The notes beneath the pieces are model-generated. The model saw nothing but the letters and a program-made list of their open reading frames with translations, was not told the origin of the DNA and ran no database searches. The position numbers and the translations under genes were made by a program. A stretch of 64,000 nucleotides of DNA from Chenopodium formosanum (Eukaryota > Streptophyta > Magnoliopsida > Caryophyllales > Amaranthaceae): assembly GCA_024500155.1 (NCBI GenBank), contig CM044869.1:46579898-46643897 (forward strand), given 5' to 3'. Of the stretch, positions 32,298-43,859 are shown one piece after another. The number at the start of each line of letters is the position of its first letter. The first letter of the stretch is position 1.

Positions 32298-33288
32298 GGA
32301 AATTTGTCAAAAAATAAATCAACCTTTATATGGTTATATAGCTTAAAATAAGTCAATTTTTTAATTAACTAAGAATAAGTCAATCTTTATTGAATATCTT
32401 CTCGAAATAATTCATCACCTATTGATTATGAAGGTAACCGGTTGTTTAAGTTAAGTATGCTACGTGTCATAATAAGATTGGTTCACTTTAAAGTTTTAAT
32501 TAAAATAATTTTTTAATTAATTTATTTTTTAAAATAAAACCCCCTCCCCACAACGTAGAACAACTCCCTAACCCACAAGTCAACCACAGCCACAAGTCCA
32601 CAACTAACCAGCCGACACCACTGATCATCCCCTACCATCGCCGATCCTATTCTCTCTTTCCCCTCCTGCCGGCTGTCGTAGCCTGTACTCCTCCCCTCTC
32701 TCTATTTTTTTTTACAACTTTCCTCGTGAGGTTTTTTTACGCTTTGTGTTGGGGTTTTCTACTTTTCTTGTTGGATAAGGGTGGGTTTCAATGGTTAGGG
32801 TTTGTTCGGAGTACATATACTGATGTTTTGGTGGTTAGGGTGTGGATTCGAGGTGGGTATTTGTGGAAGTGAGGTGGGTTTCGATGTGGGTCTACGGCTT
32901 TGGGTTGGTTTTCGTTGATGAAGGTTGGCGTTTAGGGAGGGGGAAAAGAAAGGGGTTAGGGGTAGGGAGGGTTAGCGGTGAGTGGACAAAGAAAGAAATG
33001 GATGGCGGCGGTGGTCTGTGCAGTGGCCGGCGAGGCTTGGGAGTGTTGGTTAGGAGTGGGATTTTTTTTTATAAAAAAAGGTTATTTAATGATTAATTAA
33101 AATAAATAAGTTTTTAAGTAAAAAAATTAAAGAAAATAACTTGTTTGGTAGATTGTAGGTCATTTACTCATTAAACCTATTTTAAGAAAGTATCATTTAA
33201 AAGTTAACTTATTTTTAGTTAATTGAAAGGTTAGCTTATTTTGAGCTCATTGCATAATGTTAACTTATTTTTTATCGGTAAATTTTCC
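32298..33288. mobile_element. Non-autonomous TIR element, about 1 kb
   Basis: Imperfect terminal inverted repeats of about 90 bp: left ggaaatttgtcaaaaaataa ... agcttaaaataagtcaa, right ttgacttatt-type blocks ending ataaattttcc-like sequence (33193-33288). The interior is C-rich at 32535-32700 and G-rich at 32820-33060, with no credible gene. A gtaaccggtt motif near 32433 is shared with the element at 35011-36043. The target duplication is unclear because both flanks are A-rich. Confidence 0.6.
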
Positions 33289-34587
33289 AAAAGAAAGTGG
33301 CAAATTGTTATCTGATCTTCTCTTATCAGTTTGTTGGTAAAGAAAAGAAAAATAGTACTTTTAAATTGATCTTAAGGACTATTTATAAATTACAGAGTAC
33401 TTTCATAAATAGTCCTTGAAGAACAAGGAGACTCCAAAACTTTCTTTGACTCACATAAATAAGATATTAGACTCCTAATTTTAATTTATTTATCAAATTT
33501 ATAATCCGTAGGTGAATATGCTTTTGTAATCTGTTTCTTATAAACCATAATTTCTTATACAGCATTTAGTAAATGCGTTTAGGAGTTAAAAAAATAATAA
33601 TAATAAAAAATCTCACTTTTACTTTCAATTTCTTTCTTTCTTAAATGGTATATATATTTACTCCGTCGTACAACTTGTAATTTTTATTTGTAAAACTATG
33701 ACTTAGTTGATTTTGAACATATTTTGATTTTGCTTAAATGTATTACATTCTACGTACTTTTCTAAAGACCAATTAAAAAAAATTTAACCTTCTAAAAAGG
33801 ATTTGTATACTTTCATTTTTCTAATAAAATTGTATTTAAGTGAACGTAGTTTTCTTATAACATTTTGTTTATTAAGTTTTGAGGACAAAACTTTTCATTA
33901 CAGGATGTTAGTGGAACCACCAATAATTCCTCATAGCTAAATTTTGTAGCTAACTATTTAAAATCCTATATAATTGTTAATTTTATCTATGTAAAGAATG
34001 ATTGGTGACTTTCTTTTATCTTTCTTATTTTCAATTTACAAAAAGGTTTGGTACATTTATTTAATTCATATTTTAACCAATGATTTTCATTTTAAAGTCT
34101 TAGATTTGATTCGATTATTTTTAATTTTATTGTTTAAATGTACTATTTTCTTTAATAATTGAATTTGATATGTTCACACCACAGAAAAATGCCTTGTATT
34201 TAATTTGACAGTGAGTTTATGATAAAATTTCTAGGTACGATATACTATTTTTTGGTTCACTATGTTTTCGAAAAATATACAGAGTAACTTTTAAAGTTTC
34301 CATGTGATTTACGAAATTCATGTTTATACTACTTTGCTATAATCATTATCCCCTTTTTACTATTTTATTTGTATCCAATTTTATTTAGAAAAATCCTTCC
34401 TATCTTATTTTAGTTTATTTCTTCATTATCTTAATGTGTTAATTCCATCTCTTTCGACGATTCTTCTCGGTAGACCTGGGACTTTTAGCTCAACCTTAAC
34501 CATTGTAACTACTTTTCTTGCTACATTTTCAATCTCATTGTTCATTCCAATTACTTCTTATATTTTGAGAGATGAGCTCTCGAATTA

Positions 34588-34602
34588 CCCCCCCCCCCCC
34601 CC
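34588..34602 (+). repeat. Poly-C tract
   Basis: Fifteen consecutive C in an AT-rich region. Confidence 0.9.
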
Positions 34603-34821
34603 AGTTTGGTAAATTCCCTTTTTAATTGCAAAACTCTTTCTTGTTTTCTACCTTCTACCTTTGTATGTATGACTTGACCAGTTGATTTGGGTAGAATTCT
34701 CCATTGCTTTTAAACATAATACTCGTATTTTCGATTACTTCCATAAAACTATTATTCTTTAATTTTACTCTTTAAATAAGTTTCTCTTAAGCATTTAAAT
34801 TTTAGTTTCAAGGACAAAACT

Positions 34822-34839
34822 CTTTTAAGGGGGATGGAT
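34822..34839 (+). other. Polypurine tract of gypsy element
   Basis: taagggggatggat directly precedes TGTAACACCCC. Confidence 0.65.
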
Positions 34840-35010
34840 TGTAACACCCCATATTTTTAAGCTAATATTTTTCACGGGTAATTCTCTTGGTGATTATTTT
34901 CCAATAAATTGTTTTCTTTAATTTTAAAAAAATATTATAGTCGTATTTTCTCTAAATTAGTCTTAATCTTATTTTTGTATTTAAATGATAAAATTAAGAA
35001 ATAGGAAACA

Positions 35011-36043
35011 AGAATAATCCAACCTTTGCCCCATTCTCCCAAAATGATCCAACCTTTCGATTAACCTTGAATAATCCTAAGTTTACTATATATTTTCTCG
35101 TAGCAACCCCAGCAGGTCACCTTACCCTTTTGCAACCGGTTACCATACACGTGGCAATTTCCGAATGGTCAAAATTTTATTTTTAATTTTTTTAAAAAAA
35201 TCTGAAAAAATATAAAAATAAAAAAAAAATTTCTATCTCCTTCCTCTTCCTGTTTGTTTCTCTCCCCTCTCCCTTCCTCCATTATCACTTACCAACACCA
35301 CTCAACACACCATCCATGGGGCCACTACAAACACCACCGCCTATAACCACCATAAACACCACCGACATCACCACTCATCACAACATCCATGACCACCCCA
35401 CAATATCAACAACCACCCACAACACAACCGCAAACAACACCAACGGCGTACAGCCACCCCAATTCAGCCAAAATTCAATTGAGAGAGAGAAAAGAGAAGG
35501 AAATTGGTGGAAGTTGGGGTTTCATGTTCTGGGTAGGTAGAATTGGGGTTTCGGGTGTATGGGTTGGGGTGGGTTGGGTGAATTCAGGTATGGGTGGTTT
35601 TGGCTAGGTGGGATTGGTGGTTTTGAGTCTTGGTAGGAGTGGGTTTGGGTTTGGGTTTGGGTGAGGTAAGTGGTGGCGGCTAAGTTGCAGGCTAATTGTG
35701 AGGTGGTGGCACGTGGAGGGTTGGTTGACAGGGAGAGGAGGGGCTAGTGGGGCAGATGGGAAAATGGGTGAGGTGATGCACGGTGGCGGCAAGGTGGTGC
35801 ACGATGGTGTGGCTGTAAGGTTGAGAGAGGTGAAGGAGCCATTGTTAATGCCAGGAAGCTTGAAATGGTGTTGAAGAGGGGAGAAGGAAGAAGGTGGGGG
35901 AAATTAAGGAAAATAAAAATAAAAAAGTTATCAGAAGTTCAGGTAACCGGTTAAAAAGGCTCGGTATAAGAAAATAAGTGGTAAACTTAGGATTATTGAG
36001 GGTTGTGAAAGGAATGGTGTCCTTCGAACAAGTGTATTATTCC
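35011..36043. mobile_element. Non-autonomous TIR element with C-rich/G-rich interior
   Basis: Left arm 35011-35140 (gaataatccaacc ... cttgaataatcctaagttta ... gcaaccggttacc) pairs with right arm 35941-36043 (ggtaaccggtt ... aaacttaggattattgaggg ... gtattattcc). The interior is C-rich to 35420 and G-rich from 35500 to 35900. The frames at 35316-35607 and 35604-35792 reflect this and are not supported as genes. Another end of the same family lies at 48009-48064. Confidence 0.65.
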
Positions 36044-36142
36044 AATAGAGGGTTCGGAGCTATTAGAAAGCTAATTATTCAGTTAGTTCAAGTGATCGGA
36101 ATGCCTAGGTGGAGGTCGCTTCCGATCAGTAATATTAATGCA

Positions 36143-36151
36143 TAATTAATA
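36143..36151. repeat. Target-site duplication of MULE (left)
   Basis: taattaata, identical to 41859-41867; 9 bp as expected for Mutator-like elements. Confidence 0.9.
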
Positions 36152-36300
36152 GGATTTTTTGATTTTTACCACCTTCAAATAACGACTTTGTCGAATTTAC
36201 CACCTCCAAAAAAAACGTTTACTTTACCACCTCATAAAAAAATTAAACATCATCTAAGCTCAAGTGACGGAAAACGCTTGTGGGGCCCACCATAACGGCT
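36152..36300. repeat. MULE left terminal inverted repeat
   Basis: Contains ttaccaccttcaaat, tttaccacctccaaaaaaaa, tttaccacctcata and cgcttgtggggcccaccat, all found inverted at 41720-41858. The ttaccacc motif is repeated within the arm. Confidence 0.85.
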
Positions 36301-36502
36301 AGTTTTTGAATTTATCCCCAAATTCTCTCGATTTCCCTTCTATTTAAACCTAGTTCTTCATTTCTACACCAAATTCTTGAAGATTGGAGTTTTTTTTTTG
36401 CGATTTTCTTCAAAAATCAGTATTTTTGGGCAACCTTAACAATCCCAAACCCTCATATTATCAAACAATCAGTTGAACTCCTCGACAACAAACATCAAAA
36501 AG

Positions 36503-36759
36503 GTAAGCAATTTTCGTTAATTCTGTTGTAATTTTTTGCAATTCTTTGCGTGATTATGTTGCATTTGCTAAGAGTAATTGAAATTGGACGTTTTGTGAGG
36601 TCAATTCAACCCCAATTTCATTTAAAATACTTAGGGTTCATGTAAGATTAAATTAGATTGGGGGTTTTTGATATGTCAATTGGCTACTGAAATTAGGGTT
36701 AGATTATGGTGATTGTGTTCAAATACAATTAATTTCATTTCTTTCTTAATGAATTTCAG
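36503..36759 (+). other. 5' UTR intron of GRF gene
   Basis: AG|GTAAGC donor at 36503 and TTTCAG acceptor at 36757-36759, seven bases before the ATG. The sequence before it (36330-36500) is C/T- and A-rich like a plant 5' UTR. Confidence 0.6.
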
Positions 36760-36765
36760 AAGGGA

Positions 36766-37295
36766 ATGTCTTCACTTAGCATGTCACCCTCAAAGGAGAA
36801 AAAATGCCAATGTGGAGTTCCAATGTCTAAGCTGACTGCTTGGACTAGGGAGAACCCTGGACGCAAGTTTAGGACCTGCAAATTCTATGATCCTGTGACA
36901 GAGTCAAGGGGTGTAAAGCTTTTGAGTGGGTGGATCAACCAGATGGAACACCTTGGCAAATAGAGGTGATTAACAACTTGCTGCTGGACAAGAAACTGAT
37001 GAAGGGAGAGCTGAATGACATGAAGAGGGAAGTTGATGATGTTAGTGGACAGAGGAGGTGCTTGCTCAATGAGATTGACAGCTTGAAGATGAAATGCAAA
37101 GCTCTTAGTTCAGACAGGAAGAAGATGAGCAAGGAGGTGCAGGCAGCAATGCAACAACAAAGAAAATGCTCACAGTACATGCTCTTGTTGTGTTTTGTTG
37201 TTTTGGTTTGGTTTTGGCTATGTATTTTAGATCTTAGGTTCATTTTGGATTGCTTAGAAACAAAAAAATCCCCAACTAATGTTGTCTTTTGTTGA
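36766..37295 (+). pseudogene. MULE-encoded GRF zinc finger, coiled coil and membrane segment protein
   Basis: ATG 36766-36768 opens MSSLSMSPSKEKKCQCGVPM, then TAWTRENPGRKFRTCKFYDP, a zf-GRF domain (CxCG ... NPGR.F..C). One base is missing in the G run at 36908-36911; the next frame carries on with the rest of GRF (the FEWVDQPDGTPW part) and then LLLDKKLMKGELNDMKREVD, a charged coiled-coil region of about 65 residues. A hydrophobic segment (LLLCFVVLVWFWLCILDL) and a short tail end at TGA 37293-37295. GRF domains bind nucleic acid in other proteins; here the role is unknown. The design of zinc finger, coiled coil and C-terminal membrane anchor points to an accessory protein rather than a transposase. 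Confidence 0.75.
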
Positions 37296-37562
37296 ATTAT
37301 TATGAGTGATTGTTGGGATGACATTTCTTGTACTACTTTTGACTAAATCAATGAGAAAAGGAACTTTTGCTAGAAACATATCAAATTTCATATTACTACT
37401 TGCAACACAATGCATTTAATTGTTTTACATTGGCTGAGACAAAAGTTAAGGCACCTTTGTGCAAAATCATTATTCTACTAGCAAATATACTGTCTACTAT
37501 ACACATGAGTAGTTAAAAAACTAGGCGTGTCAATTACAAAATACTGATGAGTAGACAAAAGT

Positions 37563-40500
37563 TCATAGTTGATTGAGATCCTTGTCCTTCTTGCTTCTCA
37601 TTACATGAAGCTTTGACCTGGTCTGTATTTTGACATTGGGAGGGGTAGCTGCTGGCACTCTTGTGGGCTGACTGAGGCTCTTCTTGCTCCTGGTAACAGG
37701 ATGAGTTGGCAAAGGCTTTGTTCTTGTTGCAGGCTGGCTTGACACAGCAGTTGCAGGTGCAGCATTACTTGACCCAGCCTCTGCTGTTGTTGCAGGCTGA
37801 TATTATGACAACTTCAGTGCAGCCTGCAATCACAGTATGACAAGAATCAAAAACCAAGGAACAAAATACACTTAAGTGGATGTTAAAATGTTAGAGACCA
37901 AAAATATACATGTCTTGCTGCTTTCTCTTCACTTTTCTTCCTCTGTTCCTTGAGCCAAGGAGTCTGCATCTGTGGCCTACCACCCTTTGGGTTTGTTGCA
38001 GGTGGGTTAGGCTGTTCTAGTGCTGCTTCAGCCTTGCATGTTTTGGCAAAGTGGCCAAAACCACCACAGTTCTTGCATTGCTTCTTCACCTTTGGCTTCT
38101 TGCCCTCAGGTGCTGCAGAAGTGCCCTCCCCTGCTTCAAGCTTTCTCTTTTTTGCCTTAGGTCTTCCTGGTTGCACTTTCAGCACAGGTGGCAAAGGCTG
38201 TCTTAGCTTGACCTTTTCCTAATGCTTAGGGCCAGACATTGGCTGGATTGGGTTCTCATATCCAGCCAAGTATGTCACCCTATAGTAATGTGGGTGCACA
38301 TACAACTCAGGATCATCCCTTTTGTCCATTATGCAGGCAAATGCAAGGACACAAGGTATTCCTGTCAACTCCCATCTAAAACAAGTGCATTTTCTCTCTT
38401 GTAGATCCACTATGCACTGATCATCCTTGTATTTCACTTCAAAAATTTCATCCCTTGAAGTTGTAACCTCACATGTCTTGGCATACTTCTCCAACCCATC
38501 AAAAACCTTGTTGACAAATGGGGTTAGTAAACCTTCCCAAGACTTTGCTGCCTCCCACTTGTCATTACTCCTCTTCATCATATGTCTTCTCAGCCATTCC
38601 ATTTGAGTTAGAATAGGCTTGTCTCTGGCATCTCTAATCACTGCATTATATGCCTCACACATGTTGTTTAACAACATGTTAGACTTGCAGTTTGTAGAGA
38701 AAGCATGCCTTGACCAGTGCTGGGGGTCAATGTTTGACAGCCACTGGTATGCTTCTTCATCCAAGAAATTGATACTTTCCATAGCAACCTCAAACTCAAA
38801 CTGATACAAGCCACACACATGACAACCATTAAACACAACATAGACACACATGGCATACAATTTTCACAAAATAGAAACACATGCCATTATGAGCAAAAAA
38901 AAATGTAGATAAATGGGCAAAATTCACAACTATTTGGCAAAAAACCAAACTAATACAAGCCAAACACAAGATCACCTAGCATACATTCTAGTTCACCATA
39001 AAACTCACATAAAAGAAGCTAAATAGAAGCTTACCAGAGTGCTTGCCCTAGCAGCAGCCCAGAACAATTCCTTGAAAGTTGCACCATGAAATTTCAGTTT
39101 GAAATTTGACCAAATATGCCTCACACAAAATCTGAGCTCAGCTTTGGGGGCCACATCTGCAAATGCTTCTAAGATACCCTACACACAAGGCAAAACCAAC
39201 AAGTTAGTGTCCTAGTTTTACAAAATAAAGCAAAGTGATGTAAACACAATATGTAGCCCACTTACTTTCTGTCTGTCAGACATAAAAGTCAAGCCATCTC
39301 CTTGCTCAAACACACAAATTGCCTTCAGCAAACTCTCTAGAAACCAGCACCAGCTGTCCTTGTTCTCTATCTCTGCAGTAGCCCAAGCAATTGGGAATAT
39401 GGCATTATTGCCATCTTTTCCAACTGCAACCAAGATCTGCCCAGGGTATGCCCCTTTTAGATGGCACCCATCCACCCCAATTATTGGTCTGCAACCAGAA
39501 ATGAACCCATCCCTAAGTACAGCTAAGCACACAAACATCCTCATAAAAATTGGCCTCCCAATTTGACTAATATCATCCACCACCACATTACACTCACTCC
39601 CTGGGTTCCATTTTAGCAGTGCCTTCCCATAATCCCAAACCCTTGAGTACTGTTCTACTGAAGACCCATATATTATAAGCTTTGCCTTGCTTCTAGCCAA
39701 CCAAGCCTTGGATTATGTAATTTTGATCCCCAAGTCATTCAAGGCCTTGTCCTAACACACCTATGCTTCAGCCTTAGTGTCTTAATTTTCCAAGCCACTG
39801 ATTTCACAAGCCTTGTTGCATAAAACTTGAACCTACACCTAACACCCTTAGTACATGTACACTGCACTATCCTACAACTCTTCTTGTTATACATACACTT
39901 GCATTTCCTTTTGCAATATGCTGTCAGCCTCTTTGAATCATTGTGAAGAAGGTAATACTCATACCTATTTTCAATTGCATGTTGTCTCAAAGCTTTTCTC
40001 AATGTTTGCACATCACTGAACCTTTGACCAACTACAAATTTGATAGCCCTATCAAAGTCTGTCTCAGGGTTAAACCAAGTAACACTACCCTGATCATCAT
40101 CTGAATCACCTTCCACACTCTTTAGCTCATCAGAATCACAAGCTGCCTCCTCTTGCAAACTCACTTCAATTGACTTTAAACTCCTTTCTATGTCAAACCT
40201 TGTGTCCTCATCCTCATCATCCCTATGTTCCCCTCCCTCACCAACTCCCCTCAAACTGCCCTTCACCTCAATGTTGATATGCTCTAAATTTTTCTTCAAC
40301 CACTCTTCATCATCATCAGAGTATAAGTCCTCCTCTCCCTCATCAACTTCTAACTCAAAATCACTCAAATCAGAATCAGAAAACTCTGTATCACCATCCT
40401 CATCAGTAAACACATTAGTGTCATCCCTTAAGCTCCTCACTCTTTCTTTTATTTTTCTCACTAAATCACCAAGATTTCCAGCCTCATCCCCCACCTTAGC

Positions 40501-41123
40501 CTTACCCTTGTCTGTAGCAGTGAGGTTACCCTTCCCTTTATGTGTATTAGCAGTCACTTTCTCAGCCCTAGGAAGCCTCTCCTCAGCCTCTCTGTCATGT
40601 ATAACAATGCCCTTTAACCTAGGGTTTCTCCAAAATGGCTCTTCTTCAGTGGGCTTACTAAGTTTTAGGCTGGTTTCAATTAGTTTAGGCCCACCCAACT
40701 TCTTTTTCAGTTTCTTCCTTTGTGTAGGGGTCAGCTCATTCCAATTTATACATTTGAAGGGTGTTTTCTTAGTCCCTACAATTGGCTCATGACTGGTAAC
40801 ATACATCTCACATGCCCCCTCTTTGTTTACGGACTCCGGGAAACCATTCACCTCACCATCAACAAGCTCCCTTTTACCATTCACCCAAGACTTCCCATTT
40901 TGTTTATACCAGCAACTAAACCCCCTTAGGAACCTTCACATTCACATACATAAACCCATGTATAGCTGCTTGCCTCAAAAAAGTGTACATCTATCTTATT
41001 TTTTTCCACATTTCTCATCCAATAAACCCACCCACCATCCCAAGTTAACACCCTCCTATTTTTACCAGCTAAAGAAGGTATAAAGGCACCCCCTATTGTA
41101 ATTTTTAAGTTCACTGTGTCCAT
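37563..41123 (-). pseudogene. MURA-type MULE transposase, spliced, decayed
   Basis: ATG 41121-41123 (MDTVNLKITIGG). The N-terminal part ends in a frameshift near 40925. Next is a long acidic region (40500-40080), then the MuDR DNA-binding domain (FVVGQRFSDVQTLRKALRQH). A 1-base loss at 39751-39752 and a TAA at 39713-39715 precede the DDE core, with GVDGCHLKGAYPG and GLTFMSDRQK carrying two catalytic Asp. Introns by GT-AG: 39265-39179, 39034-38801 and 37909-37824. The SWIM finger (CTCFRWELTGIPCVLA, about 38340-38400) has Leu (38345-38347) where the zinc-binding His belongs. TAG at 38219-38221 (Trp expected) precedes a CCHC knuckle (CKNCGGFGHFAKTC) and a repetitive tail with one more stop near 37808. 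The enzyme would cut at the 150-bp terminal repeats. Confidence 0.85.
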
Positions 41124-41719
41124 TCTGTAACAATTCCAACAAAAGCACACACAACAATAAACAATTTCAGTAATTAAAGTAAACAACAATAAACAATTCA
41201 CCAATTACAGCAACTAAAAGCAATTCACATTGACTGTGCACTAAATTAACAGTAAACAAGTAAAGCTAACCCTAATTAACTAATTATTTAACACGTTGGC
41301 ATAATTAGGGTTTATTCCCAAAAAAGCATAATTTACCCCAATTAACAACCACAAATCCAATGAAATGTACTAAAAAAGGGTTTAAAGTATCTCTTGTAGT
41401 CAGGAATCTCGATTTCTGTCAGCAAATTACCAAGCTTTTGGTCCCCTCCCCCTGTGGAAGATGACAAGAGAAGCTGATGTGTTGCAATTTTGTGGTTCCA
41501 GCTCGATTTCAACCACCCAAAGTGAATTAGTCAGTTTTTACAGAGAGAAAGAGAAAAATCAAAGGGGAGAGAAGCAGTTACAGTGAGAATCAAGAAAAAT
41601 CAAAGGAGAGAGAGATGAAAATTGATGAGGAAGTGAGAAAATTGGTGAGAAATTGATTATGGAAGGTGAGAAAAGGAGGAGAGAGAGGGAAATCGTGTTT
41701 AAAAGAATTAAATTGGAGG
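41124..41719 (-). promoter_or_regulatory. Upstream region of MURA within the MULE
   Basis: About 600 bp without a gene between the transposase start and the right terminal repeat. 41500-41690 is rich in agagagaga on the plus strand (CT-rich on the coding strand), as in many plant 5' UTRs. A 5' leader or intron is likely but no clear splice pair was fixed. Confidence 0.4.
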
Positions 41720-41858
41720 GAAGTGACAGTTATGGTGGGCCCCACAAGCGTTTTCCGTCATCTGAGCTCAGATGAGGTGGTAAAACTGATGTTTAATTTT
41801 TTTATGAGGTGGTAAAGTAAATGTTTTTTTTTTGGAGGTGGTAAAAATCAAAAAATCC
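41720..41858. repeat. MULE right terminal inverted repeat
   Basis: Inverse of 36152-36300: atggtgggccccacaagcg, atgaggtggtaaagtaaatg, ggaggtggtaaaaatcaaaa, aatcc. Confidence 0.85.
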
Positions 41859-41867
41859 TAATTAATA

Positions 41868-42535
41868 TTGCAGCTTAATCTTGACTGAACCTTTCGGGTC
41901 ACACCCAAGCAACTAACGATCCGATACGACGAATTAATTCGGAAGGAACTAATAAGTCACTCGAGTAATAAATATTTAGACGTCGGAAATCGAGTTAGGA
42001 GCGTCGAAACCGAGCATCGCAAGTCGAGTCGAATAAATAAAAGACGAGACGGTAAAATCAATAATTAATCAACAATTTACCGAAATACCCCTAACATCGG
42101 AATGCCCCGAGTAAACCGAGTGTTAGGGGCATTTGGTAAAGCAAGGTGGCTAGCATGCGCACCAAGCCGAGCCTAGGCTGGCTGGTGCATGCTAGTGCAT
42201 CAATGCTAGCATGGCACGCACATTGCAGCAACTGCTATGGCTCGCCAGCGAGCTAGTAAGGCACGCACATACAAGCAGCAGCTATGACGCCCCGAGCGAG
42301 CTAGCAGGCACGCATAATAAAGCTGCTATGGCACGCCAGCAGCCCGAGCATTCGTCCTATGCGGGCAGCCCAACAAGGGCCTTGGCGCCAGCTAGGCTGC
42401 CATGGCACCCAAGGCTGGGCGCGCCACATGGCGCAGCCTGGTTGGTGCATGTGGGAATAAGGAGCCGGTTTGGGGAAGCCTTGGGGATCAAGTATTGGTC
42501 CCCTCTACCCCCTTTCCCTTGTGGTCTTTACCTAA
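41868..42535 (+). other. Gypsy LTR middle part with GC-rich GCTAGC repeats
   Basis: Continues the LTR interrupted by the MULE. 42140-42450 is GC-rich with recurrent tgctagcatg, ggcacgcac, gagctag and ctgctatggc motifs. The open frame at 42211-42576 runs into the next LTR and is not a gene. Confidence 0.5.
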
Positions 42536-42974
42536 TGTTGAGATATAAGCCTTTATTTAGCATGCTAAAAATATGAAAGGTTGAGGATTAAGGAACCTTA
42601 ATTTAGTGTTACTAAATTAAATTAATGGTTCATGCATTTGCTAAATAATAGGTAGGTAGCATTGTTTCTGTAAGCCTATATATACTAATGTTTTGTTTTT
42701 TCATTTTGAACCATCCCAAAAACAAAAGAAAACATAAGGCAGAGAGAGAAAAGCTATAAGAGAATTATTAGAGAAAATTCTCGGGTGTAATTAGGGTGCA
42801 TATGGTTGTGAGCTGTAATAAGTGTTGTGAACACTTGTGTATTATTTATCTTCTTTAGTAAAGTTTTGCAACATAATTAAAGATAAAAATATTGTTCATT
42901 TATTTGTATTTATATTATTATTTTTATTCCCACTAATCTGATTCTAAAGGAAATCTGCATAATATTTTCTAACA
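42536..42974 (+). repeat. 5' LTR of Tork-like copia
   Basis: TGTTGAGATATAAGCC ... TTTTCTAACA. agcctatatatactaatg near 42675 gives a TATA-type promoter. Confidence 0.9.
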
Positions 42975-42976
42975 AG

Positions 42977-42992
42977 TGGTATCAGAGCCGAG
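42977..42992 (+). other. Primer-binding site of Tork-like copia
   Basis: tggtatcagagccgag, two bases after the LTR, complementary to the initiator Met tRNA 3' end. Confidence 0.85.
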
Positions 42993-43063
42993 TTGATATT
43001 CTGACGACATTCAGATAGAAATCGTCAGAAACGATCCTAAGAAGTTAGATTTGAGTGGGAGCA

Positions 43064-43855
43064 ATGGCTGCAAACGAAGGAAAGGTAAGGCTCGAAAAAT
43101 TCGATGGGGCAGAATTTGGGTTTTGGAAAATGCAGAACGAAGATTATTTATACCAGAAAAAGCTTTATGAACCTCTCTCGGAAAAAAAAGCCAGAGGGTA
43201 TGAAAGATAAAGATTGGAATCTTCTAGATAGACAAGCCCTTAGAGTTATTCGGTTAACGTTATCATGCAGTGTTGCTTTTAATATAGCAAAGGAAACGCA
43301 GGTCTAATGAAAGCTCTCTCTAGTATGTATGAGAAGCCATCAGCTTCTAATAAAGCTCATTTAATGAGGCGGTTATTCAATTTGTGGATGAAAGACGGCG
43401 AGTCAATAGCCCAACATCTTAATGAACTCAATTCAATCACAACCCAATTGAGTTCAGTCAAAATTGATTTTGAAGATGAAGTTAGAGCATTATTACTTTT
43501 GTCTTCATTACCAGATAGTTGGAATGATACAATCACAATTGTGAGAGCTCGTCAGGAAACAATAAGTTGAAATTTGACGATGTTTGTGACCTGGTTCTCA
43601 GCGAAGAGATCTGACGGAGAGAGTCGGGTGAATCATCAACCTCTTCTGTTTTACATACAGAGTCAAGAGGAAGAAATTCAACCAAAAGAAACGAACGTGG
43701 AAGATCAAGCTATCGAGGTAAATCCAGAGATAGGAGATCAAAATCAAGGACTCCCAATAATTCCCGAAACTCGAAGTCTATTGAGTGTTGGACTTATGGG
43801 AAGACAGGGCATTATAAAAATCAGTGTAGGAGTGCACCGAAAAACCAAGAAGTAA
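43064..43855 (+). pseudogene. Copia gag, Tork-like element
   Basis: ATG 43064-43066 opens MAANEGKVRLEKFDGAEFGF. A frameshift in the A run near 43190 moves to the frame with GMKDKDWNLLDRQALRVIRL, another near 43290 to MKALSSMYEKPSASNKAHLM. The UBN2 core (NELNSITTQLSSVKIDFEDE) stops at about 43568. The basic RNA-binding tail and knuckle (43600-43850) survive only in shifted frames. Confidence 0.75.
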
Positions 43856-43859
43856 AGGC

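Larger units (their letters stand above)
33289..34839 (+). other. AT-rich 3' internal region of a gypsy element
   Basis: No coding capacity. It ends in aaggacaaaactcttttaag and gggggatggat before an LTR start, the usual end of plant gypsy (Tekay/Del-type) internal regions; a second gaggacaaaact copy lies at 33880. It contains a run of 15 C at 34588-34602. The 5' part and pol of this element are not in the window. Confidence 0.5.
36152..41858. mobile_element. Mutator-like element (MULE) with MURA and GRF genes
   Basis: 5707 bp, starting ggattttttgatttttacca and ending in its inverse, with a perfect 9-bp target duplication (taattaata). Terminal repeats span about 150 bp (36152-36300 and 41720-41858). 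Inside are two convergent genes: a plus-strand GRF zinc-finger gene (36766-37295) and a spliced minus-strand MURA transposase (41123-37563). Both carry frameshifts, so this copy is not autonomous any more, but its structure is complete. Confidence 0.92.

Noticed and set aside
35316..35792. Thr/Pro-rich frames in the TIR element
   Set aside because: Low-complexity C-rich and G-rich interior; no conserved domain.
40190..40792. 200-codon plus-strand Ser-rich frame
   Set aside because: Shadow of the acidic Glu/Asp-rich MURA region on the minus strand.
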